The notes beneath the pieces were generated by a model. The model ran no database searches, was not told the origin of the DNA, and saw only the letters and a program-made list of their open reading frames with translations. A stretch of 64,000 bases of DNA from Neisseria sp. Marseille-Q6792 (GTDB lineage Bacteria; Pseudomonadota; Gammaproteobacteria; Burkholderiales; Neisseriaceae): positions 806,001-870,000 of the forward strand of contig NZ_OW969598.1 of the NCBI RefSeq assembly GCF_943181435.1, read 5' to 3'. The position numbers and the translations under genes were made by a program. This document shows, piece by piece, positions 20,672-27,780 of this stretch (positions are counted from its first letter, which is position 1; every line of letters starts with the position of its first letter).

Positions 20672-21027
20672 ACAAACTGATACCGTCCCTTATGCTCTGC
20701 GTCCTGCTTTCAGGCTGCCTGAACATCGGCAGCGGCTTTCGTGTGCCGCCCGATGCGTCGGGCTGGTGGGAGCTGTGTAATAAAGAAAAGCTGTATCCTG
20801 CCATAGGCACCCTACCGGATGCTCCTGAAGAACAACAAGCTGAAATGATCCGGCAGATGAATGTGTACGGTCAGCGAAAGCTCGACGATATGTTTTCCTG
20901 CGGCTATGACCCGATTGGCGGCGGAGACAGTGAGCAAGATGCCTGCGTGCGCAAGAAAGGCTGGTACTATTCGGGCAAAGATACCTATCCCGAAAATAAA
21001 ATCTACGAGCAGTGCCAGCACGACTAG
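20668..21027 (+). CDS. Small lipoprotein, probable immunity to the TpsA lipase-like toxin
   Basis: A 119-residue predicted lipoprotein with lipobox LLSGC at residues 13-17. Four further cysteines (WELC, FSC, DAC, EQC) suggest two disulfides in the periplasm. It overlaps the tpsA stop by four bases, so it is translationally coupled. A homologue lies at 21202-21555. I recognise no named family. Its position directly after a toxin tip is that of an immunity gene, and a lipoprotein would fit a toxin that acts in the envelope, as with type VI lipase effectors and their periplasmic immunity lipoproteins. Confidence 0.75.
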   Translation: MNKLIPSLMLCVLLSGCLNIGSGFRVPPDASGWWELCNKEKLYPAIGTLPDAPEEQQAEMIRQMNVYGQRKLDDMFSCGYDPIGGGDSEQDACVRKKGWYYSGKDTYPENKIYEQCQHD

Positions 21028-21040
21028 GCTTGTTCTCCGT

Positions 21041-21072
21041 ATTTCAGGCTACCTGCAAAGGCAGCCTGAAAT
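21041..21072 (+). terminator. Hairpin with Kingella-type uptake word AGGCAGCCTGAA
   Basis: ATTTCAGGCT (21041-21050) pairs with AGCCTGAAAT (21063-21072). AGGCAGCCTGAA lies at 21059-21070. It follows the first immunity lipoprotein and works like the inverted DUS terminators elsewhere in the window, but uses a different dialect. Confidence 0.6.
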
Positions 21073-21079
21073 ACGGTAT

Positions 21080-21205
21080 ACCGGCCGAAAACAATGTGTG
21101 AAAGACGGCTACCGTACTAAAGAAGATGTCGGCATCATGCCTGAAACCAAACGCATTTACGGCTACCCCCATTCGCAACCCACCGAACAGGAGAAACAAC
21201 CATGA
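21080..21205 (+). pseudogene. Displaced 3' fragment of a tpsA toxin domain
   Basis: About 40 codons in one frame, with no start, reading KQCVKDGYRTKEDVG and ending QPTEQEKQP. It matches the end of TpsA (KQCVDDGYRTKGKGEKG near 20520-20560). Its TGA overlaps the ATG of the next lipoprotein in the same ATGA arrangement used at the end of tpsA. It is the tail of a second toxin whose body is gone, kept with its immunity gene. Confidence 0.72.
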
Positions 21206-21555
21206 TAAAAACCGTATTGGCCTTAAGCTTATCCGCCCTAGTGGCAGGCTGCACTTTTGAAGGGTTCAGACTACCGCCTGATGCCGCCCTAGACTGGAAA
21301 TTGTGCAACGAAAGAACCATCTATCCGGCAATTCATACTCCGCCCACGGCCAGTGATGAAGAGCAGCGGGAAATGCTGAAGCAAATGGGGCTAAGGGATA
21401 AAAGAAAACGCGATGACATGCGTTCCTGCGGCTACAATTTTATTGCCGGCGGAGGCCGGGAAGCCGATGCCTGTGTGCGCAAAAAAGGCTGGTATGTGTG
21501 GCGGAACGATATTTTTCCCGAAAACAAAATCTACGAGCAATGCCAGCACGATTAG
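21202..21555 (+). CDS. Second small lipoprotein, paralogous immunity candidate
   Basis: A 117-residue lipoprotein (lipobox LVAGC) paralogous to the product of 20668-21027. Both share FR(V/L)PPDA, CGY, DACVRKKGWY and the identical C-terminus YPENKIYEQCQHD or FPENKIYEQCQHD. The cysteine pattern is conserved. The differences lie mostly in residues 25-80, which may set toxin specificity. It is coupled by an ATGA overlap to the displaced toxin fragment before it. The probable role is immunity against a sibling variant of the TpsA toxin; this is inferred from position and homology. Confidence 0.7.
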   Translation: MIKTVLALSLSALVAGCTFEGFRLPPDAALDWKLCNERTIYPAIHTPPTASDEEQREMLKQMGLRDKRKRDDMRSCGYNFIAGGGREADACVRKKGWYVWRNDIFPENKIYEQCQHD

Positions 21556-21569
21556 CCCGGCTTTACCGC

Positions 21570-21599
21570 TTTCAGGCTGCCTTAACCGGCAGCCTGAAA
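21570..21599 (+). terminator. Hairpin with inverted Kingella-type uptake words
   Basis: TTTCAGGCTGCC (21570-21581) pairs with GGCAGCCTGAAA (21588-21599) after the second lipoprotein. The first arm is the reverse complement of AGGCAGCCTGAA. Confidence 0.65.
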
Positions 21600-21602
21600 A
21601 TT

Positions 21603-21708
21603 TATAGTGAGTCAAAATAAAAAAGATACAAGGCAGCGAGCCGCAGACAGTACAAGTAGTACGGCAAGGCGAGATAACGCCGTATATTTTTTATTTGGGC
21701 TCACTATA
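21603..21708. repeat. Short Correia-type element with divergent ends
   Basis: TATAGTGAGTCAAAATAAAA at 21603 and TTTTATTTGGGCTCACTATA ending at 21708 enclose 106 bases with the Correia core GCCGCAGACAGTACAAGTAGTACGGCAAGGCGAGATAACGCCGTA. This is the short form lacking the internal IHF block. It lies at the 5' boundary of the first silent tpsA cassette, whose open frame begins at 21711. Confidence 0.82.
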
Positions 21709-21872
21709 CTGACCGCAGCAGCGCCGTTGCCACCTACAGCAGCAACAAAGCCCAAACCGCAGCACAAGAGCAGGCAAAACAACAAGCCGCCCACGAAGGC
21801 CGTCTGAAAGAACAAAACGACGGCAGCTACGAACACTATCTCAGCCTAAGCGACGCACAACGGCAGCAGGAG

Positions 21873-23537
21873 ATGCTGGCCCATTCCCCCGCCTACGCCC
21901 AAGCTTACCAAGAAGCCCGAAGCTGGGGCGTAGGCGGCAGCAAAAGCCGTGCGCTTACCGCTGCCGAAACCCTGATTACCGGAGCATTGGGCGGCCAGGG
22001 GGATCTGCAGCTGGCGGCCAATACGTTGGCGCCGTATGCTGCAGCCGCCATCGGCAAGCGCTTCGGCCACGGTGAACACAAAAACGAAGCCGCGCAAGCA
22101 ATCGGCCACTTTATGCTCGGTGCCGCCTTGGCCTACGCCAACGGCGCCGACCCGCTGGCCGGCGGCAGCGCCGCCGTTGCCGCCGAACGTGCGGCCGGGT
22201 ATCTGGCCAAACAATACGACGACGGCCATACCGCGATTGACCCGATAACGGGGAAATTCAATCCCAACCTTCTGCCCGAGCACATCAAAGAAGAGATCAA
22301 AGCGCAGACTGGCGTAATCGCTTCGGTGGTCGGCGCCGCCGGAGGCAGCCTGAAAGGGGGGAGCAAAAGCAGCACCAACGGCACCAACATCAATGCCCTG
22401 TTCAATGCGCAGGTAGGGGGCGTGTTGGGGCAGAATGCGGTGGAGAATAATGCCCTAAACCGTTTGGACGGATTCACACCCGGCGAACGAAGCCTGAGAG
22501 CCAGAGCAGATAAGATCTACCAAAACAATCCAAAGGGCAAAGACCTTTACATCCGCTCTTACGAAGCCTATGAATTAGAAGCATCCTATCTGGCAGCCAA
22601 AGAGATTGTTGTAGGCACATGGGAGGGCATACGCCACCCGTGGGACAATACCATTGTTCCATTGGCCGAAGCCGTTTCCAGTCCCGTGCAAACAGTCAAC
22701 AAAGTTGTGATGTCCTACGAAAACTGGAAAGCGGTTCGCGACGAAGCATATATCAACAATCCGCAACTTGCAGGCAGAATGGACGCAATGTTTGATGCCC
22801 GGATTGGAACCAATGCAGCATTTATGGTTGTCAGCGGCGGGACGGCATCTGCCATTGTCCGCTCGCGTGCCGCCGCAAAGGTAGTGAAGAGTGCCGGGAA
22901 TTTAAGCAAAAACGGCAAACTCAAATTCGGGCCAAGCAGTCTGTCGTCTTCGGCATTGAAAGTGCCTGTTCCTGTTGTTAGGGAAATAGGAGATATCTCT
23001 CAAAAAGTTATGACTCCTATTGGTTCCGATGCTACATACACAGCTAAACAAGTAATGGATAATTCGGGAAAATTTATTAAGAGAACGAATACTCGCGGAG
23101 GAGTGCTTGTTCAACCTAATCAGTCAGTAACTTGTGGACAACATTCATGTGGTATGCTTTTAAACACACTAAAACGAAACGTTCCTTTATATGATTTATT
23201 AAAGATATATCCGCCAGATGTTCTAGGAAAAGGAAGTTCCCCTGCGCTATTGCAAAGAATTTTAAAAGATAATGGTATAAAATCTTCCTATAATAGAAAT
23301 GTAAATATTGAGCATACTGCCAAATGGTTTAGTCATGGAAAGCCCGCTATTGCAATAGTCAAAACCTCTCCTGTGGAGAGACATGCTGTTGTTATTGATG
23401 GAATCACTCAAAGGGGAGGAAAAACTGTAGTGGCAATCCGTGATCCTGCAGGTTATCCCAATGGTGGATTGTATTATGAAACTATTCAGTCATTTAAAAA
23501 TAGATTTACTGGCGAAATAATTAGGATTACAGAATGA
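21873..23537 (+). CDS. Silent tpsA 3' cassette 1 with papain-like cysteine protease toxin end
   Basis: 554 residues from the first ATG, but the frame is open from 21711 just after the Correia element, so this is a 5'-truncated cassette and not a start-to-stop gene. It has no signal peptide. The first about 170 residues match cassette 2 almost exactly (AQAYQEARSWGVGGSKSR). VENN at about residue 191 is the pretoxin motif of CdiA proteins. The C-terminal about 150 residues are AT-rich and read as a papain-fold domain: catalytic Cys in VTCGQHSCGM (codon 23133, Cys421), His in ERHAVVIDG and Asp in AIRDPAGY, in C39-peptidase order. The immunity gene overlaps the stop by four bases. Expression as it stands is doubtful; it may serve as a recombination donor. 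Confidence 0.78.
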   Translation: MLAHSPAYAQAYQEARSWGVGGSKSRALTAAETLITGALGGQGDLQLAANTLAPYAAAAIGKRFGHGEHKNEAAQAIGHFMLGAALAYANGADPLAGGSAAVAAERAAGYLAKQYDDGHTAIDPITGKFNPNLLPEHIKEEIKAQTGVIASVVGAAGGSLKGGSKSSTNGTNINALFNAQVGGVLGQNAVENNALNRLDGFTPGERSLRARADKIYQNNPKGKDLYIRSYEAYELEASYLAAKEIVVGTWEGIRHPWDNTIVPLAEAVSSPVQTVNKVVMSYENWKAVRDEAYINNPQLAGRMDAMFDARIGTNAAFMVVSGGTASAIVRSRAAAKVVKSAGNLSKNGKLKFGPSSLSSSALKVPVPVVREIGDISQKVMTPIGSDATYTAKQVMDNSGKFIKRTNTRGGVLVQPNQSVTCGQHSCGMLLNTLKRNVPLYDLLKIYPPDVLGKGSSPALLQRILKDNGIKSSYNRNVNIEHTAKWFSHGKPAIAIVKTSPVERHAVVIDGITQRGGKTVVAIRDPAGYPNGGLYYETIQSFKNRFTGEIIRITE

Positions 23538-23833
23538 AAAAAGAATATATTCTATCAATAAAACATGATATGAATGAAGTGCTTGTTTATTCATCCTTCA
23601 ATGAGAAAGAGGTATTATTTTCTGGGAATGAAGAGCAGGCATTACGATTATCTAATTATTTAGCTCACGTTATAGGAAGTGATGAATACTGTATTTGGTA
23701 TCAATGCGAAGTTTCAAAACTAAATAATTTTATGGTAATAACTATACAGGATGGAATAGGGTTGGACACGAGAGTTCAAATTGAGATTCAAGAAACATCA
23801 ATTAGAAAAATTGTAACTGAGTGGATTGAATAA
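23534..23833 (+). CDS. Probable immunity protein for the papain-like toxin
   Basis: A 99-residue, acidic protein without signal peptide or membrane segment, so probably cytoplasmic. It starts within the stop of the toxin cassette (ATGA overlap). It is strongly AT-rich, like the toxin end before it and unlike the GC-rich cassettes on both sides. I recognise no named family. Position, size and overlap are those of an immunity gene. A cytoplasmic location would imply that the protease toxin acts in the cytoplasm. Confidence 0.65.
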   Translation: MKKEYILSIKHDMNEVLVYSSFNEKEVLFSGNEEQALRLSNYLAHVIGSDEYCIWYQCEVSKLNNFMVITIQDGIGLDTRVQIEIQETSIRKIVTEWIE

Positions 23834-23862
23834 GCAAGTCTAGCCAACAAGGCGCCGTCCTC

Positions 23863-26556
23863 TTGTCCGTCGAAGCCGGCTTCGGCTTTAAAACCGCCGG
23901 CAAGGAACAAAACCAAAACTACCGCCAAAGCCGGCAAAGCAGCCTGAAAGCCGGCGGCGACATCAATATCCGCAGCCGCGAGGGCGACATTACCGTCCAA
24001 GGCAGCAACATTACTGCGGGCGACACCATCCGCCTCGATTCCGCGCGCGACATCCGGCTGCTCTCCGCCCAAGACAGCCAACATCAGGACGGCAAAAACC
24101 GCAATGCCGGCGTACAAGTCGGCGTCGGGGTTTCCGTCGGTGCGCAAACCGGTGTCTATATCTATGCCGAAGCGGCCTACGGCAAAGGCAAAAACCGCAC
24201 CGACAGCCAAACCCATCAAAACACCCTGCTGCAATCGGACAAACTGCAGCTCAGCAGCAAGGGCAATACCGTGTTGAACGGTGCCCAAGCCCATGCCCGA
24301 CGCATCGACGCCGATGTCGGCGGCACCCTTTATATCGAAAGCCCGCAGGACACTGTCGAACAGGAGAGCAAACAAAGCGGCGGCGGCATCCGCGCCCAAG
24401 TCGCGCTCGGTACCGCATGGAGCGTATCCGGCAACTACAACCAAAGCAAAGCCAGCGGCCACAGCCGCAGCGTCAGCAGCCAAAGCGGTCTCTTTGCCGG
24501 CGAAGGCGGCTACCACATCACAGCCGACAGCGTCCGGCTCAAAGGCGGTGCCATCGCTTCTGCCGCAGACAAAGACCACAACGAACTGACCGCCCGCAGT
24601 TTCAGCTTTGAAGACCTCCGCAACGAAAGCAGCTACAGCGCCAGCAGCATGGGCATCGGTGCCGGTTATGGCGGCAGCCTGAAAGGCAGCGACGGCTTCA
24701 ATCAAAGTGCCTTCGGCCGTGCGTCCCAAACCGCCGGCCAGAACATGAATAAAGGCTTCAACTACAGCCCCACCCTGCCGCAACATGAAAGCGGCAACAG
24801 CCAAGGCTATACTCGCTCCGTACTCAGCGAAGGCAACATCACCATCGGCGGCAAAAAAACCAGTGCCCGCGCCCTCGGCATCCATACCGATTCGGCCACT
24901 GCCCATCACGGTGCCGACAGCGTTCCCGATCTGCAAAACCTACTCGACAAACAGCAAACCATTGCCCAATCGACTGCCGCCATCCACAGTGCCGTCGGCA
25001 CCTATAGGGGCAACCGTGCCAAAGCGGCAGCCGAAGAGCTGGAAAAACAACAGGCCGCTTACGAAGGCCGTCTGAAAGAACAAAACGACGGCAGTTATGA
25101 GCAATATGCCGGTAAAAGCGACAGCGAACGGCTGGCCATGAGGCTGGGGAACGCGAAGTATGCCCAAGCTTACCAAGAAGCCCGAAGCTGGGGCGTAGGC
25201 GGCAGCAAAAGCCGTGCGCTTAGCGCCGCCGAAACCCTGATTACCGGCGCATTGGGCGGCCAGGGGGATCTGCAGCTGGCGGCCAATACGTTGGCGCCGT
25301 ATGCCGCAGCCGCCATCGGCAAGCGCTTCGGCCACGGTGAAAACAAAAACGAAGCCGCGCAAGCAATCGGCCACTTTATGCTCGGCGCGGCCTTGGCCTA
25401 CGCCAACGGCGCCGACCCGCTTGCCGGCGGCAGCGCCGCCGTTGCCACCGAACGCGCAGCCGAATACCTGGCCAAACAATACGACGATGGCCGCACTGCC
25501 ATCGACCCGATAACGGGGAAATTCAATCCCAACCTGTTACCCGAACACATCAAAGAAGAGATCAAAGCGCAGACCGGTGCGGTTGCTTCGGTGGTGGGTG
25601 CGGCGGGTGGCAGCCTGAAAGGCACGAACAGCAGCAACGGAGCGTTGTTTGATGCGCAGGTTGCCGGGACGGTCGGGCAGAATGCGGTGGAGAATAATGC
25701 TGCGGGGAATAGTACTTCTGCTGTTACACGGATGCAGAGTAGAGCCGCAACATTAGAAAACTCAGTCTATGCAATGGATTTTTTTGGTCTCCTTTGGGGA
25801 AATGTCCCAGCTATTGCTGCCGAAGCCCAAAAAGTATCCAGAGCAAGGATGGATCATTGGAATGAAGAAGCCCGCAAATACCTGCTTAAAGAACATGGTA
25901 TCAATGTTCCATTGATAGAAGTAATGGAAAATGTCAATGGAGTGGGGGTCATACGTCAAGATACCGAACGAAATTATAAAAATCTTCGGGCAGCGCTGGA
26001 TAAAGCCAATAGACTGAAAAAAAATACTCAAGCTGCCACTTCTGCAACCCCCACCAACCGTGGGCGTATAGGCAGCAAACTCATTGGAAACGGGATTTCA
26101 TTAGATGCGCCCAAATCACAGCAGAAAACGGTGGATAAGATCAAACAGGGTTTGGATAAAGACGGAAAGCTGACCGAGCAAGTGGTTAACGCTTGGGCAA
26201 AAGAAATGGGCTGGCAGGTCATTCCCGGCGGCAAATACGGCAGCAACAACGGCTTTGACCATGTTTTTGTCACACCCACCGGACAGGTTGTTTTGGGGGA
26301 CAGCAAACAGATCGTGAAAAATGCCATGCATCTGATCCCCAGTGCGGCAGGCGGGCATATGCAAATGAGTGACAATTGGGTAAGAACCGTTATTGGTAAA
26401 TTGCCAAAAAATGACCCGACTATACCTATTTTAAAAGAAGCACTGCAAAATCGTACATTGTATAGGAGTGCTGTGGGCATAGACAGGAATACAGGAAAAA
26501 TTACTCTTGTTCCCTTATACTTCCCCACTCAACAAATAAACAAACCGAAGAGGTAA
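23863..26556 (+). CDS. Silent tpsA 3' cassette 2 with nuclease-like toxin end
   Basis: 897 residues from a TTG at 23863; the frame opens at 23830 after a stop and has no ATG at its 5' end, so this looks like a silent cassette. Residues 1-280 are beta-helix repeats similar to TpsA (for example SGLFAGEGGY against SGIFAGEDGY). Residues about 440-600 are the block shared with cassette 1, ending in VENN. The last about 130 residues form the toxin: NNGFDHVFVTPTGQVVLGDSKQ, where Asp, then Asp-Ser-Lys, resembles the PD-(D/E)xK core of restriction-endonuclease-like nuclease toxins. The immunity gene follows after 6 bases. The nuclease call is inference from a short motif. Confidence 0.72.
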   Translation: MSVEAGFGFKTAGKEQNQNYRQSRQSSLKAGGDINIRSREGDITVQGSNITAGDTIRLDSARDIRLLSAQDSQHQDGKNRNAGVQVGVGVSVGAQTGVYIYAEAAYGKGKNRTDSQTHQNTLLQSDKLQLSSKGNTVLNGAQAHARRIDADVGGTLYIESPQDTVEQESKQSGGGIRAQVALGTAWSVSGNYNQSKASGHSRSVSSQSGLFAGEGGYHITADSVRLKGGAIASAADKDHNELTARSFSFEDLRNESSYSASSMGIGAGYGGSLKGSDGFNQSAFGRASQTAGQNMNKGFNYSPTLPQHESGNSQGYTRSVLSEGNITIGGKKTSARALGIHTDSATAHHGADSVPDLQNLLDKQQTIAQSTAAIHSAVGTYRGNRAKAAAEELEKQQAAYEGRLKEQNDGSYEQYAGKSDSERLAMRLGNAKYAQAYQEARSWGVGGSKSRALSAAETLITGALGGQGDLQLAANTLAPYAAAAIGKRFGHGENKNEAAQAIGHFMLGAALAYANGADPLAGGSAAVATERAAEYLAKQYDDGRTAIDPITGKFNPNLLPEHIKEEIKAQTGAVASVVGAAGGSLKGTNSSNGALFDAQVAGTVGQNAVENNAAGNSTSAVTRMQSRAATLENSVYAMDFFGLLWGNVPAIAAEAQKVSRARMDHWNEEARKYLLKEHGINVPLIEVMENVNGVGVIRQDTERNYKNLRAALDKANRLKKNTQAATSATPTNRGRIGSKLIGNGISLDAPKSQQKTVDKIKQGLDKDGKLTEQVVNAWAKEMGWQVIPGGKYGSNNGFDHVFVTPTGQVVLGDSKQIVKNAMHLIPSAAGGHMQMSDNWVRTVIGKLPKNDPTIPILKEALQNRTLYRSAVGIDRNTGKITLVPLYFPTQQINKPKR

Positions 26557-26562
26557 ACCAGC

Positions 26563-27519
26563 ATGAGTTTTATGTGCAGTAAAAAATGGTACGACCATAT
26601 CAGCAGCATCGTTATCGAGTACGCCGAAAGTTTCAACCAATACCTTTCGGGTAAAGGCGATCCTGATATTGCAAACAGTCTTTCATATATTGACGAGCGC
26701 AAAGGCTCCCCCTTTGCAGCCATGTCGATTCTGAAACAGCCGGTGGATGCGGCCTGCGCCCACGCATTGTGGGCGGAGCGCGACCTGCCCAAATTCAAGC
26801 GCTATGCCTACCAGCTGGGCAAGCTCGAAATCTTAAGCAGTATGGGCTGGAGTTATCCTGAGCCGTTTTTCCTGTGTGCCGAAACCCCCAATGTGGCCAA
26901 CCCGCTGTTTGTGATGCTGATGAGCGACAGCCCCAAAATCCGCTCCTTCCTGCTGCGCAATATCGATTTAATCAGCAACGATACCGAAGAGTTTGCCGAC
27001 CGCTACGATTTGAACCGCCAGTTGAAGTACAACACCCTGCTGATGCTGGAAGGCACGCAGTTGGAACGCTTGGAACGGCGCAGCCTGAATGTGCTCGAAA
27101 ACCAACAGCAAAGCAAATGGCTGCAACTGCGGTGCGAAGACTTCCTCTTCTTCTTGGCCTTCGCCCGCCAAGATCCTGCTGCTATGCGGCAGGCGCTCGA
27201 TCCTTTGTTTGAAAAAAAACGCGCCCGTCAGGCAGCCAAAGAAACCCTCAGCTATTTCGATTTCTTCTTGCAGCCGCAAATCGTGATGTACGCCAAAATT
27301 GCCGCAATTCACGGCTTTGATCTGGGTATTGACCATGAAATCGCCCCCAAAGAAGCCATTGCCTATGCGCCGCTGCCTGAAGGCGAATACCAAGATCCCT
27401 TCGACTTTATGCGTGCCTACGATTTGGACTTCCCTTACGAATACCTGCAAAACTGGGTGGATTACTACACCGGCCAAACAGATACTTTGGGTTTGCCGCC
27501 GCTTGCGAATGACGAATAG
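26563..27519 (+). CDS. Probable immunity protein, Imm49-like
   Basis: A 318-residue, mostly alpha-helical soluble protein with no signal peptide. It starts 6 bases after toxin cassette 2 with GAGGTAAA as ribosome site. Length, helical repeat character and the position behind a polymorphic toxin suggest the Imm49 family of immunity proteins; I recall similar genes in other meningococcal TPS islands. I cannot confirm the family by search. Its GC content is near that of the core genome, unlike the AT-rich immunity gene at 23534. Confidence 0.62.
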   Translation: MSFMCSKKWYDHISSIVIEYAESFNQYLSGKGDPDIANSLSYIDERKGSPFAAMSILKQPVDAACAHALWAERDLPKFKRYAYQLGKLEILSSMGWSYPEPFFLCAETPNVANPLFVMLMSDSPKIRSFLLRNIDLISNDTEEFADRYDLNRQLKYNTLLMLEGTQLERLERRSLNVLENQQQSKWLQLRCEDFLFFLAFARQDPAAMRQALDPLFEKKRARQAAKETLSYFDFFLQPQIVMYAKIAAIHGFDLGIDHEIAPKEAIAYAPLPEGEYQDPFDFMRAYDLDFPYEYLQNWVDYYTGQTDTLGLPPLANDE

Positions 27520-27626
27520 AGTTTAGGATTAAGTTGCTGTGTGTTTACATCGCAGGCAGCCTGCCCCCTTTTCCCGTTTTCAGGCTGCCTTTCCCCGCCC
27601 CCGCACACACTACGGATACCCCCGCC

Positions 27627-27780
27627 ATGAACGAACACCGCCATAAAACCGTCTTCAACCGCACCTGCGGCATCCTGATGGCCGTAGCCGAGACTGCCAT
27701 CGGGCAGGGCAAAAGTTCCGGCGAGCGCTCAAGCGGAGAAGCCGGTGGCGGTAACGGCAGCCTAAAAACCCATTCAGGCA
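27627..27780 (+). pseudogene. Truncated second tpsA 5' end
   Basis: Starting MNEHRHKTVFNRTCGILMA, this is nearly identical to the first 50 residues of TpsA (extended signal peptide region), and stops at SLKTHSG where the second IS copy begins. The same stretch in tpsA (from 13163) continues into the signal peptide core. The remaining codons (into the IS) are non-homologous. It is the remnant of a second tpsA gene cut off by the IS or by a deletion at it. AGGCTGCC words lie just before the start. Confidence 0.85.
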
